DNA from: JAILZP01 sp037444185 | GTDB taxonomy: Bacteria; Bacillota; Desulfotomaculia; Desulfotomaculales; Desulfocucumaceae | Direction of reading: 5' to 3' | DNA: 28,816 nt | NCBI GenBank assembly: GCA_037444185.1 | Contig: JBBIMW010000031.1 | Coordinates: 1 to 28,816 of the forward strand | In this document: positions 14,974 through 23,331 of the stretch, in pieces | How positions within the stretch are numbered: the stretch's first letter is position 1 | How the letters are laid out: every line of letters starts with the position of its first letter | Program-made: the position numbers and the translations under genes | The notes under the pieces: model-generated | The model's input: only the letters and a program-made list of their open reading frames with translations | What the model was told of the DNA's origin: nothing | Database searches by the model: none

Positions 14974-16347
14974 ATGGTCTTTTCGGGGCTGGCCGAAAGG
15001 CTCCAGGAGACCTTCCGGAAACTGAAAGGCAAAGGCCGCCTCACCGAGGCCGATGTGGACGAGGCACTGAAAGAGGTCAGGCGGGCACTTCTGGATGCCG
15101 ACGTTAATTTCAAGGTGGTAAAGGACTTCCAGGGCAGGATCAAGGAAAGGGCCGTGGGCCGGGATGTGCTGGGAAGCCTCACCCCGGGTCAGCAGGTGGT
15201 AAAAATTGTTCACGACGAGCTGACCGCCCTTATGGGCGGCACCCAGAGCAAAATAAACATGGCCGCAAAGCCACCCACGGTGGTGATGATGACGGGGCTC
15301 CACGGGGCCGGTAAAACCACCACCACGGCGAAACTGGCCGCACTGCTGAGGAAGCAGGGCCGGCGGCCGCTGCTGGTGGCGGCGGATGTGTACAGGCCGG
15401 CGGCCATAAAGCAGCTTCAGGTGCTGGGCCGGCAGCTGGACATACCCGTGTTCGCCATGGGGGACGGCGCCGGTCCGGTGGATATAGTAAGGGCCGCCCG
15501 GGAGCACGCCCTCTCGGCCGACCGGGATATTGTTCTGATTGATACTGCCGGCCGCCTGCATGTGGACGAAGAATTGATGTCCGAGCTGGAGTCCATAAAA
15601 AAAGCCGTCCGCCCCCATGAAATACTACTGGTGGTGGACGCCATGACCGGCCAGGTGGCGGTGGAGGTGGCCCAGTCCTTCAACCAGAGGCTGGGGCTAG
15701 ACGGGGTGGTGCTTACCAAGCTGGACGGAGACACCAGGGGCGGCGCCGCCCTCTCGGTCAGGGCCGTCACCGGCTGCCCGGTGAAATTCGTGGGTACCGG
15801 CGAAAAGCTGGACGCACTGGAGCAGTTTCATCCGGACAGGATGTCGGACAGAATTTTGGGCATGGGAGATGTGCTGTCACTGATTGAAAGGGCCCAGGCC
15901 AATTTTGACGCCGACCAGGTGGAAAAACTGAACAGAAAGATACGCAGCCTGGAATTCACCCTGGAAGATTTTCTGCAGCAGATACAGGAGGTTAAGAAAC
16001 TGGGTCCTTTGCAGCAGGTGTTGGGTATGATACCGGGGCTGGGCGGCGTGAAGAAGTTAAAGCAGATAGGGGATATAGACGATAAAGAACTGGTTTACGT
16101 GGAGGCCATCATCAAGTCCATGACGCCGTGGGAGCGAGGCCGGCCGCACGAAATCAACGGCAGCCGCCGCAAGCGCATCGCCAGGGGAAGCGGCACCACG
16201 GTGCAGGATGTGAACAGGCTGCTGAAGCAGTTTGAGCAAACTAAAAAAATGATGAAGCAATTCAGCGATATGGAGAAGAATATTAAAAAAGGCGGCAGGA
16301 AGGGAATCAACTCCTTTCTGTCCATGGGCAGAAAGGATATGTTTTAA
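14974..16347 (+). CDS. ffh: Signal recognition particle GTPase Ffh
   Basis: A 457-residue protein that binds signal peptides and 4.5S/scRNA and targets ribosomes to the membrane receptor FtsY. The N domain occupies about residues 1-95, and the G domain has P-loop GLHGAGKTTT near residue 109. DTAGRLH lies near 190 and TKLDGDTRGG near 248. The methionine-rich M domain starts near residue 300, with SRRKRIARGSGTTVQDVNRL in the RNA-binding part. The P-loop Gln-Gly-Ser common in Ffh is His-Gly-Ala here. ATG 14974 follows AGGAGGTG with five bases between; the GTG at 14968 is an alternative. Confidence 0.97.
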   Translation: MVFSGLAERLQETFRKLKGKGRLTEADVDEALKEVRRALLDADVNFKVVKDFQGRIKERAVGRDVLGSLTPGQQVVKIVHDELTALMGGTQSKINMAAKPPTVVMMTGLHGAGKTTTTAKLAALLRKQGRRPLLVAADVYRPAAIKQLQVLGRQLDIPVFAMGDGAGPVDIVRAAREHALSADRDIVLIDTAGRLHVDEELMSELESIKKAVRPHEILLVVDAMTGQVAVEVAQSFNQRLGLDGVVLTKLDGDTRGGAALSVRAVTGCPVKFVGTGEKLDALEQFHPDRMSDRILGMGDVLSLIERAQANFDADQVEKLNRKIRSLEFTLEDFLQQIQEVKKLGPLQQVLGMIPGLGGVKKLKQIGDIDDKELVYVEAIIKSMTPWERGRPHEINGSRRKRIARGSGTTVQDVNRLLKQFEQTKKMMKQFSDMEKNIKKGGRKGINSFLSMGRKDMF

Positions 16348-16385
16348 ATAATCCCAATCCATGTATTCAGGAGGTGATAACTGAG

Positions 16386-16640
16386 TTGGCAGTCAAAATC
16401 AGGCTGAAAAGGATGGGTGCCAAAAAGAAGCCTTTTTACCGCATTGTGGTGGCTGATTCCCGCTCGCCCCGGGACGGCCGGTTCATAGAGGAGCTGGGCT
16501 ACTACGACCCGCTTAAAAACCCGGCTGAAATCAAGATTGACCAGGCCAAGGCGGAGGACTGGCTGAAGAAGGGAGCGCAGCTCACCGATACCGCCCGGGC
16601 TTTGTTCAGCAAGGCCGGCTTGCTGGCAAAAACTGTCTAG
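16386..16640 (+). CDS. rpsP: 30S ribosomal protein S16
   Basis: An 84-residue ribosomal protein beginning MAVKIRLKRMGAKKKPFYRI, a textbook S16 N-terminus. The start is TTG 16386: it is eight bases after AGGAGGTGA and gives the conserved first residues, whereas GTG 16374 overlaps the binding site itself. It lies 38 bases after ffh in the usual Firmicutes order. Confidence 0.96.
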   Translation: MAVKIRLKRMGAKKKPFYRIVVADSRSPRDGRFIEELGYYDPLKNPAEIKIDQAKAEDWLKKGAQLTDTARALFSKAGLLAKTV

Positions 16641-16718
16641 CGAATGCATCCTCCCGGGAGAGTGCTGTAAAACCTCTTTTTGGACGATGTCAAACATGTA
16701 TAACTGAAAACAGCCGGG

Positions 16719-16798
16719 GGCTGTTCAAAAATCTCCGGTGCTGCGTTGGGGCGAAAAAGCCGTTGCCACGACGCAGCGGATGGACTTTTTCAACAGCC
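16719..16798. repeat. 80-bp imperfect palindromic repeat element between rpsP and khpA
   Basis: The element begins GGCTGTT and ends AACAGCC. Its left arm (GGCTGTTCAAAAATCTCCGG...) and the reverse complement of its right arm (GGCTGTTGAAAAAGTCCATC...) are similar across about 34 bases, so the RNA could fold into a long hairpin. A further AACAGCC at 16709-16715 abuts it, making AACAGCC-GGG-GGCTGTT. The right arm recurs at 23257-23305 with 40 of 49 positions identical. It ends just before the khpA ribosome binding site. It is probably a dispersed, REP/MITE-like element. Confidence 0.75.
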
Positions 16799-16817
16799 TC
16801 CCAGGAGGTCCTGTATT

Positions 16818-17045
16818 ATGAAGGAACTAGTGGAAGTTTTGGCCAAGGCCCTGGTGGACAACCCGGACAGTGTCAGGGTGAATATGATCGAAAAGGAAAA
16901 GTCCTGCATTATTGAATTGAGGGTTGACCCGGACGACATGGGAAAGGTGATTGGCAAGCAGGGCCGCATTGCCAGGGCCATCCGCATGGTGGTTAAAGCC
17001 GCCGCCGCCAAGTACAATAAAAAGGTAGTCGTGGAAATACTGTAG
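16818..17045 (+). CDS. khpA: KH-domain RNA-binding protein KhpA
   Basis: A 75-residue single KH domain with the RNA-binding GxxG loop as VIGKQGRIARAIR near residue 44. In Firmicutes this protein (KhpA, formerly YlqC) pairs with KhpB/Jag and binds RNA; KhpB is not in this window. ATG 16818 has AGGAGGTC upstream; longer upstream frames run into the palindromic repeat and are rejected. Confidence 0.94.
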   Translation: MKELVEVLAKALVDNPDSVRVNMIEKEKSCIIELRVDPDDMGKVIGKQGRIARAIRMVVKAAAAKYNKKVVVEIL

Positions 17046-17108
17046 TTCATGGGTGAAGCAGGCGGATTTTTTCGACAGCCCCTCAAAATAACTGGAAGTG
17101 GGATCGCG

Positions 17109-17525
17109 ATGGACTTAATCACCATAACCCGCCCGGTGACAGTAAAGGTGAGGGTGACCGACGCCTATAAAAAGGCAGCGGCCGCAGAATTGCAGGATAC
17201 CCTGGCCAGACTTGACGCCAGGCTTGCACAGCTGAATTTTCAGTATAAAAAGGTTGAGGAATCGGAAAAGAAAGCCCCCCGGCAGGAAACCGGGGGGCTT
17301 GGACAGATAGAGGCGGAGAGGCGGAAAATAGCCGAGGCCCGCACCCGGATCAACGAAAGGCTGAAGGAGATCGGGCGTCTGGCCGAAGGCCAGGAGGTTC
17401 TGCACGGCCGGGTGGAGAGCCTGGTGAACGTAAAGATAGGAGATCATTGGGAGGGGCTGATGTCCGTCGAAGTGGTGGTGCAGGACGGCCTGGTGGTGGA
17501 AATCCGTCAGAAAGGAATATCCTGA
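17109..17525 (+). CDS. ylqD: YlqD family protein
   Basis: A 138-residue protein of the Firmicutes YlqD family, function not established. It opens MDLITITRPVTVKVRVT, then has a long charged helical region (about residues 20-100, probably coiled coil), and ends in a short beta-rich part (VNVKIGDHWEG...VEVVVQDGLVVEI). Start ATG 17109 follows GGAAGTGGG; the ATG at 17049 would add 20 residues without a good binding site. It sits between khpA and rimM, its usual position. Confidence 0.85.
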   Translation: MDLITITRPVTVKVRVTDAYKKAAAAELQDTLARLDARLAQLNFQYKKVEESEKKAPRQETGGLGQIEAERRKIAEARTRINERLKEIGRLAEGQEVLHGRVESLVNVKIGDHWEGLMSVEVVVQDGLVVEIRQKGIS

Positions 17526-17534
17526 ACGCTTAAT

Positions 17535-18050
17535 ATGGTTAACGAAATTGCCATCGGAAAAATAGTCGGCACGCACGGCCGCCTGGGGATGTTAAAGGTG
17601 CTGCCGCTGACAGATTTTCCGGACCGGTTTTTCAGCATGGACAGTATCACCCTGGAACGGGGAGGGGAGCAGAGGGCGTACAGTGTGGGGGAAGTGAAAC
17701 GCCACCGCAAGCACATTTTGATCAGTCTCCGGGAGGTGGCGGACATGTCGGCCGCAGAAGGGCTGAAGGGAGCTTTGATTAAAATCGGCCGCCAGGAACT
17801 GACCCCTCTCCCGGCCGGCAGTTATTACATTTTTGATATTGTGGGCCTGAAGGTGTTCACCACCGGTGGCGAATTGCTGGGTGTGGTGGAGGACGTTATT
17901 AAGACCGGAGCCAATGACGTGTACGTGGTAGACAGCGGAAAAAAGGCCCCGGTGCTGGTGCCGGCCCTCAGGGATGTGATCATGGAAGTGGATGTGGAGG
18001 GCGGCAGAATGGTGGTCAGAAGCGGCTGTTTACATTTGGCTGAAGACTGA
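17535..18050 (+). CDS. rimM: Ribosome maturation factor RimM
   Basis: A 171-residue 16S rRNA processing factor for 30S head maturation. The N-terminal domain begins IAIGKIVGTHGRLGMLKV, and the C-terminal PRC-barrel part begins near residue 95 (AGSYYIFDIVGLKVFT) and includes DVYVVDSGKKAPVLVPAL. Length and order (ylqD-rimM-trmD) are typical. The ATG lies 10 bases after ylqD, whose end supplies the weak ribosome binding site (AAAGGAA near 17512). Confidence 0.94.
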   Translation: MVNEIAIGKIVGTHGRLGMLKVLPLTDFPDRFFSMDSITLERGGEQRAYSVGEVKRHRKHILISLREVADMSAAEGLKGALIKIGRQELTPLPAGSYYIFDIVGLKVFTTGGELLGVVEDVIKTGANDVYVVDSGKKAPVLVPALRDVIMEVDVEGGRMVVRSGCLHLAED

Positions 18051-18066
18051 TACCGGGGGGCGGCCA

Positions 18067-18849
18067 TTGCATATAGACATTCTCACCCTTTTTCCGGAGA
18101 TGTTTTCCGGTCCTTTTGATTTTAGCATTATCAGCAGGGCCAGGGAAAAGTCGTTGCTATCGGTGGAACTGGTAAACATTCGGGACTTTTCCCCCAGCCG
18201 GCACCGCACCGTTGACGACACTCCATATGGTGGCGGGGCCGGCATGGTGATGGGCGCGGGGCCCATATTAGGAGCTGCGGAGTGGATAAACTCACGCCGG
18301 GGGGGAACCGGCCGGTTTATTTATTTAAGCCCCGCCGGGGAAAGGCTCAGTCAGAGAACCGTCCGGGAGCTGGCCGGGGAAAGGCATCTGGTGCTGCTCT
18401 GCGGCCATTATGAAGGAGTGGACCAAAGGGTGAGGGACCTGCTGGTCACCGACGAGATATCCATTGGCGATTATGTGCTCACCGGCGGTGAACTGCCCGC
18501 TATGGTGCTGGTGGACGCCGTGGCCCGGATGATTCCGGGGGTGTTGGGGGAGACGGCGTCGGCCGGGGAGGACTCCTTTAGCGACGGACTGCTGGAATAT
18601 CCACATTATACCAGGCCCAGGGTTTTTCAGGGACTGGAGGTGCCGGAGGTGCTGCTGGGGGGGCATCATGAACAGATACGGCTGTGGAGGAGAAGGCAGT
18701 CCCTGTTGCACACCCTGGCCCGCAGGCCGGAACTTTTGGCCGGGGCGGAATTGACGGAGGAGGACCGGATTATTCTCAAGCAGGTGGTCATAGAGCTGGA
18801 AAAACTGGGCCTGCCGGAGGAAACAGGCAAAAAAAAGAAAAAGCGGTGA
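18067..18849 (+). CDS. trmD: tRNA (guanine-N1)-methyltransferase TrmD
   Basis: A 260-residue SPOUT-class enzyme that uses S-adenosylmethionine to make m1G37 in tRNAs. The knot region is intact: LLCGHYEGVDQRV near residue 110 and GDYVLTGGELPAMVLVDA near residues 135-152. The conserved DTPYGGGAGMVM is near residue 55. The start is TTG 18067, giving MHIDILTLFPEMF, with GGGGGG upstream; longer frames overlap rimM. The C-terminus ends in a lysine-rich tail. The gene usually found next, rplS, is absent. Confidence 0.96.
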   Translation: MHIDILTLFPEMFSGPFDFSIISRAREKSLLSVELVNIRDFSPSRHRTVDDTPYGGGAGMVMGAGPILGAAEWINSRRGGTGRFIYLSPAGERLSQRTVRELAGERHLVLLCGHYEGVDQRVRDLLVTDEISIGDYVLTGGELPAMVLVDAVARMIPGVLGETASAGEDSFSDGLLEYPHYTRPRVFQGLEVPEVLLGGHHEQIRLWRRRQSLLHTLARRPELLAGAELTEEDRIILKQVVIELEKLGLPEETGKKKKKR

Positions 18850-18856
18850 TCTTTCA

Positions 18857-19288
18857 TTGCCTTATAAGAGGTTTTATCTTGGTGATTGCCAGAAAGAAAA
18901 AACCCTGGAGGTTATTAAAAATATTTTATGCGGCCCGGCTGAGGTTCTTTTTGAGTACATTCACGGATCATTCATCCGCGGGAAAGGATTCAGGGATATT
19001 GACATTGCCTTGTATTTAAGGGATGATATGTTAAAAGACAGGATCACAGACTATGAAATAGAAATGGAGATTAAGCTTGAAAATGCTCTGAAGTATCCGG
19101 TGGACGTGAGGGTGCTGAATCACGCCCCCCTCTCGTTCCAATACCGGGCAATCAAGGAAGGGATCCTACTGTTTGAGAGAGACGGGGATTTCCGTGTGGA
19201 CTTCCAAGTTGGAACACTGGACTTTTATTTTGATTTTGCGCCATTTCGTAAACGGTATATAAAAGAGATGATTTGTTTTGCCGGTTAA
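18857..19288 (+). CDS. MntA-like nucleotidyltransferase domain protein (orphan)
   Basis: A 143-residue minimal nucleotidyltransferase. Gly37-Ser38 and the Asp47-Ile-Asp49 pair (in HGSFIRGKGFRDIDIALYL) plus Asp83 (PVDVRVLN) give the expected catalytic triad. The spacing between GS and DxD is eight residues, not the ten usual in MntA antitoxins. Family members AMPylate HepT toxins in type VII toxin-antitoxin pairs, but no HEPN/HepT gene is adjacent. The only start is TTG 18857 with a weak GGTGAT upstream. Base composition is visibly more AT-rich than in trmD, and the gene takes the place where rplS is expected, so transfer or rearrangement is likely. Confidence 0.75.
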   Translation: MPYKRFYLGDCQKEKTLEVIKNILCGPAEVLFEYIHGSFIRGKGFRDIDIALYLRDDMLKDRITDYEIEMEIKLENALKYPVDVRVLNHAPLSFQYRAIKEGILLFERDGDFRVDFQVGTLDFYFDFAPFRKRYIKEMICFAG

Positions 19289-19356
19289 TAAGGGGGATGT
19301 GTAGAGAGACAAATTATACAAGGGATACCATTTTGTTTCCAAAAAACAAAAGATAA

Positions 19357-19516
19357 AACGGGTGTCCTGTTTTTAAAACAGGCTGAAAAGGGAAGCCGGT
19401 GAGAATCCGGCGCGGTCCCGCCACTGTGAAGGGTAAGAGCACCACAATTTGTCACTGGGTATTTTTCCGGGAAGACGTGGATGCTTGATGATCCGAAGCC
19501 AGGAGACCTGCCCGTT
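19357..19516 (+). promoter_or_regulatory. Cobalamin riboswitch
   Basis: All main consensus blocks are present: AAGGGAAGCCGGTGAGAATCC, then GCGGTCCCGCCACTGTGA, GTCACTGG, a CCGGGAAGACG stretch, GATGATCCGAAGCC, and the B12 box GCCAGGAGACCTGCC (19498-19512). The closing stem pairs AACGGG (19357-19362) with CCCGTT (19511-19516). It senses adenosyl- or methylcobalamin and lies upstream of a terminator hairpin, so binding should stop transcription of the SLH/DUF4430/ECF genes that follow. Confidence 0.97.
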
Positions 19517-19572
19517 CTATGGGAACCATTACCTACGGTTGATAGGGGGGTGGTATATTTTGTGTTTTCCGA

Positions 19573-19621
19573 GCCCCGTTATGGGGCAGTACCCCCGGTC
19601 TTTTCGCAGGCCGGGGTTTTT
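19573..19621 (+). terminator. Riboswitch expression platform: intrinsic terminator
   Basis: CCCCGGTC (19593-19600) pairs with GGCCGGGG (19609-19616), followed by TTTTT. Just before it GCCCC (19573-19577) and GGGGC (19583-19587) form a competing stem, a likely antiterminator component. A small GCATAG/CTATGC hairpin follows at 19626-19641. Confidence 0.85.
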
Positions 19622-19741
19622 AAATGCATAGTAAACTATGCTATAACTAATTCTGTATTCCTTATTCTGTCGGGAGTCAGAAGACAGAAGAAAGAATGGG
19701 CCATTTTCAGGATGGGTTCAAGTGAAAGGAAGTGCTTCAAA

Positions 19742-22700
19742 ATGAGAAAAATTGTATATTTACGGTATTTGGCTATTTTTATGGTGTTTTGCCTGGTAAT
19801 TAACCCTGTGGCACCTTTCAGCCCGTTAAAGGAGGCCGCGGCCACAGGACAGCCGTCTGCTGACGAACTGGCTGGCAAGGCCGTATTATTTATTCACCAG
19901 AAATACCAGTCCGGTGAAAAGGTGGACGGATACACCGCCTGGGCGCTGGCCATGGCGGGTGAGGACCTTGGGGCCGCAAAGTGGACCAGAAACGGTAAAA
20001 CGCTAAAGGCTGAAATCGAAAATCAGTCCGACCTTTTGGGGGACGGCAACGGTTTGATTACATATATATGTTCCACCCAGAACAGCGACGGCAGTTTCGG
20101 CCCATATGTCAATGAATACGGCACCAAAGCGCCGCTGCAGGCTTTGGCGGAGGTTAAAGGCGACATCGCGGCGGGCGGCGGTGTTTATGACCGAGTGCTG
20201 AATTCCATTGCCGGCGCCGTCAACTATTTCCGGTCGGGGTACCAAAATGGCAGTATGACCTATGCCGTGGATGGAATGAAGCTGGATTACCGCTGTGTGG
20301 AGGCTTTGGCCAAATCCGGAGAGGATCTTTCAGCGGGGGCCTGGGTCTATCAGGGCGTGTCCCTCAAGGATGCCGTAAAGGCTTCCGCCAGATCCGCCGC
20401 CGCCGCCATTGCGGCCGACCCTGGGGCCAAGGATGCGGTGTATTTGGCCAAAGAGCTTGCGGCTCTTTATGCCGTGGACCCCTCCTCGGACGACCTGGAC
20501 ACCCTGGCCGGCGCCATAGTGTCCAAACAGGCCGGGAACGGCGGCTTCGGCGGCAGCATTTATGACCATGCCATGGTTTTGACCGCCCTGGGGAAAACGA
20601 ACCGGATGGGAGGTGTTGACCAGACAAAGGCTTTCAACTATATAAACAGTCTGAAGCGCGCCCATCAAAACAGCTGGGGGCAGGATGCCGGTGTGGCTTG
20701 GGGTTCCGACTGGACAAGGGGCTTTGTGGAATCCGACACCACCGCCCAGGTGATTACCGCCCTCAGTTATTTTAATGCTTCCGGTGACCCGGGCAGCGAC
20801 GTTTATAGAGCCATCCAGGACGGCCTGGCCTGCCTGAACGATGTCCAGGACGCCGATACGGCGGCTGTTGTGCGCACGGATGGCGACAGCACTTTTTCCA
20901 CGGCTGAAACATTGATTGCTCTTAAGGCCCTGGGAAAAACATTTGATGATTATGCCGGCGTCCAATCGAACTGGGTCAAAAGGTCGAAAACGAAGACCGC
21001 CGCACTGTGCTTGCTGGCGCTGAATCAGTGGAATGACAGTGTCCGCCGGGACCGGCTGGCGGATCTCCTGGCGGGCAGGCAGCGAGCCGCCAATCCCGGC
21101 AGGGGGTCCTTTGAAAACAGCGTGTATAGCGATATGTGGGCTTATCTGGCCCTGGGCGGGGCGGGAAAAATGGGCGGTCTTGACGTAGCCGGCGCCAGGG
21201 AATATCTGCTTTCCAAACAAGGTGCGGATGGATCCTGGGGAGAAAGTTTCGGAGGCGTCTATTATCCGGATGTTTTGTCCACCACCCAGGCCATAAGGGT
21301 GCTTACTTACCTGCCGGGAGCCGTCAGTGATGCGGACATTCAGGCAGCCATAAATAAAGGACTTGCATATCTGAAGGGATTGCAGCAAAACGATGGCGGC
21401 GTGTACGCCCAATTTGACGATCCGGCCGTGGACAACTCCGAAGTGGTGGTATCTTTGCGAAAAACCGGCGGGGATCCGGAGGGTGCGGAGTGGACCAGAA
21501 CGGTTGGCGGCAAAAAGGTAAACCCGGTATCGTACCTGATGAATCATACGATGAACGCCGACGGCAGCTTCGGCGCCTCCAAAAATATCTTCGGCGCCAC
21601 GGTGGCCCTTACCGCCTATATACTGCAAAAGAATTCCCCTGTCCAGGGCGGTGCAGGCGGCGGCGGTCAAAATCCGCCAGCGTCGGGGACGTCAACAGAT
21701 CAGTCCAGAGTATATATTGCGGTGGTGGGCAAAGGAGGCGAAGTGCTTTACGGCCCGGACAGCGTATCCGTGAGGGCGGCGGGCCGGTGGGGGCTGACGG
21801 CTTTGGGGGCGCTCCACGCCACCGGATTGAACTATACCGATGATGGCGGTTTTATTAAAAGCATCGCCGGCCAGGCCAATGTCGGCATGAACGGCTGGAT
21901 GTACAAGATCAATGATACGGTGCCCATGATGCCGGCGTCGGCTAAGGCGGTAAGTGACGGCGACCGGGCGATCTGGTGGTACAGCACGGATATGAATTCC
22001 CCCGGCCCGGTTTGGGGCGCCCTCTTCAGGCAAACCTCCGAAGACCGGCCGAAATCACCGGCGCCGGTCACCCCTCAGGAACAGAACAGGCTGCTTCCCG
22101 CCGCCCTGCGGTCCGGGGATACCGCCTTGGTGGCGCTGGAGAAAGTGGAACAATTGGTCAGCCTGAAGGAAGAGAAAGCAGAACTTATTAAACTGGATGA
22201 ACAGGTCAGGGCCGTGGCTGTGGTGGGAAAGCTCCCGCCTTTGGATCTGAATAAAATTGCGGCCCAGAAAAAAGAGTTGGCCCAGAACGAAGTAAACCTG
22301 ACCCAAAAGGTGGCGGCGGATACAGGGGCCGTTTTGGCGGACGCGGGCGCGGAGGTGGCCCTCGGCATTCCGGCGGGGGCGCTGAGCCGAGATGTAGATA
22401 TAACCATTAAAAAGGTGGCCGGCGGCAGCGGTCAGGGTGCCGGGGTGCAGTCAACCGGCCCCGCCGGATTCCGGCCAGTCTCCGCCGTGTACGAATTCGG
22501 CCCGGAGGGGAGCACCTTTGCTGTGCCGGTGACCATTTTTCTAAAGATGGCCATACCGCCCCTGGTCAGGCCGGAAAGTCTGGTTCTGGCCCGGTATGAC
22601 AAGTCTGCCGGCCGGTGGGCGGCCATCCCGGCGGTGGTGGACCTGGACAGGGGATTGATACTGGCCAGGGTGTGGCACTTCAGCCATTACGCAGTGTTTG

Positions 22701-23254
22701 CCGGGGAACCGGTGAAAAGCTTTGCCGATGTCACCGATGGTTCCTTCGGCTGGGCGAAGGGACCCATAGAGCTGCTGGCCGGGGCCGGCGTTGTGACCGG
22801 TGTGGACGGAGGGCTGTTTGAGCCTGCCCGGGCGGTGACCAGGGCGGAATTTGCCACCCTGCTGGTAAGGGTATTGGGGTTGCAGGGGGAATCCCCCAAT
22901 GGCCATCCCTTTGGAGATGTGCGGGCCGGGGAGTGGTATTCCGGACCGGTGTCGGCGGCGTACTCCGCCGGGCTGGTCAGGGGGTATGGCGACGGCACTT
23001 TCCGCCCGGACGGCACCATCACCAGGGAAGAGGCGGTGGTTATTCTGGCGGGGGCTATGAAACTCAAGGCCCCGGAACAGAATCCAACCTTCACCGACGC
23101 CGGTAAAATTGCCCCCTGGGCCAAGTCCGGTGTGGCGGCCGTGGAGGCCCGGGGAGTGATCAGTGGCTTTCCGGACGGCGCCTTCCGGCCGGAGGCAGTT
23201 ACCAGCCGGGCCCAGTGCGTGGTGATGGTTTACCGGATGTTGACAAGCTACTAG
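19742..23254 (+). CDS. SLH-anchored toroid plus DUF4430 protein, transcobalamin-like architecture
   Basis: A 1170-residue exported protein. The signal peptide (residues 1-33) begins MRKIVYLRYLAIFMVFC. Residues 38-630 carry repeated alpha/alpha-toroid motifs of the prenyltransferase/squalene-oxidase type (GNGGFGGSIYDHA, GADGSWGESF, NDGGVYAQFDD, NADGSFGASKNIFG). A Gly/Ser-rich linker leads to a DUF4430 domain (about 655-750) with TALGALHATGL, GWMYKINDT and DGDRAIWWYST. A charged helical stretch (about 780-860), a beta domain ending HFSHYAVFAG, and three SLH repeats (994-1170) follow. Toroid plus DUF4430 is the layout of intrinsic factor and transcobalamin, and the gene lies behind a B12 riboswitch, so I infer corrinoid binding at the cell wall. 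The ATG at 19742 has AAAGGAAGTG upstream and opens the signal peptide. Confidence 0.85.
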   Translation: MRKIVYLRYLAIFMVFCLVINPVAPFSPLKEAAATGQPSADELAGKAVLFIHQKYQSGEKVDGYTAWALAMAGEDLGAAKWTRNGKTLKAEIENQSDLLGDGNGLITYICSTQNSDGSFGPYVNEYGTKAPLQALAEVKGDIAAGGGVYDRVLNSIAGAVNYFRSGYQNGSMTYAVDGMKLDYRCVEALAKSGEDLSAGAWVYQGVSLKDAVKASARSAAAAIAADPGAKDAVYLAKELAALYAVDPSSDDLDTLAGAIVSKQAGNGGFGGSIYDHAMVLTALGKTNRMGGVDQTKAFNYINSLKRAHQNSWGQDAGVAWGSDWTRGFVESDTTAQVITALSYFNASGDPGSDVYRAIQDGLACLNDVQDADTAAVVRTDGDSTFSTAETLIALKALGKTFDDYAGVQSNWVKRSKTKTAALCLLALNQWNDSVRRDRLADLLAGRQRAANPGRGSFENSVYSDMWAYLALGGAGKMGGLDVAGAREYLLSKQGADGSWGESFGGVYYPDVLSTTQAIRVLTYLPGAVSDADIQAAINKGLAYLKGLQQNDGGVYAQFDDPAVDNSEVVVSLRKTGGDPEGAEWTRTVGGKKVNPVSYLMNHTMNADGSFGASKNIFGATVALTAYILQKNSPVQGGAGGGGQNPPASGTSTDQSRVYIAVVGKGGEVLYGPDSVSVRAAGRWGLTALGALHATGLNYTDDGGFIKSIAGQANVGMNGWMYKINDTVPMMPASAKAVSDGDRAIWWYSTDMNSPGPVWGALFRQTSEDRPKSPAPVTPQEQNRLLPAALRSGDTALVALEKVEQLVSLKEEKAELIKLDEQVRAVAVVGKLPPLDLNKIAAQKKELAQNEVNLTQKVAADTGAVLADAGAEVALGIPAGALSRDVDITIKKVAGGSGQGAGVQSTGPAGFRPVSAVYEFGPEGSTFAVPVTIFLKMAIPPLVRPESLVLARYDKSAGRWAAIPAVVDLDRGLILARVWHFSHYAVFAGEPVKSFADVTDGSFGWAKGPIELLAGAGVVTGVDGGLFEPARAVTRAEFATLLVRVLGLQGESPNGHPFGDVRAGEWYSGPVSAAYSAGLVRGYGDGTFRPDGTITREEAVVILAGAMKLKAPEQNPTFTDAGKIAPWAKSGVAAVEARGVISGFPDGAFRPEAVTSRAQCVVMVYRMLTSY

Positions 23255-23256
23255 GA

Positions 23257-23305
23257 GGCTGTTGAAAAGATCCATCTGCTGCGTTGCGGCGGCGGCTGTT
23301 TTGCC
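23257..23305 (+). repeat. Half copy of the palindromic repeat element
   Basis: It starts GGCTGTTGAAAAGATCCATC three bases after the SLH gene's stop and matches the right arm of the 16719-16798 element (reverse-complemented) at 40 of 49 positions. Only one arm is present. It ends shortly before the ribosome binding site of the next gene. Confidence 0.7.
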
Positions 23306-23331
23306 GTGCTGTGATTAAAGGAGTGCTTCCT

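Noticed and set aside
14806..15618. 270-codon antisense frame across ylxM and ffh
   Set aside because: Mirror of two highly conserved genes, with His/Gly/Gln-rich composition typical of reverse-strand shadows.
18857..19480. Type VII MntA/HepT toxin-antitoxin pair
   Set aside because: Only the nucleotidyltransferase is present; no HEPN-type reading frame lies before the riboswitch.
19481..19741. N-terminal extension of the SLH protein into the riboswitch
   Set aside because: It would translate the riboswitch 3' end and terminator; ATG 19742 has a good binding site and opens a signal peptide.
20330..21670. 446-codon antisense frame inside the SLH protein gene
   Set aside because: It is the shadow of a GC-rich gene with a clear domain structure on the other strand; its translation shows no recognisable domain.
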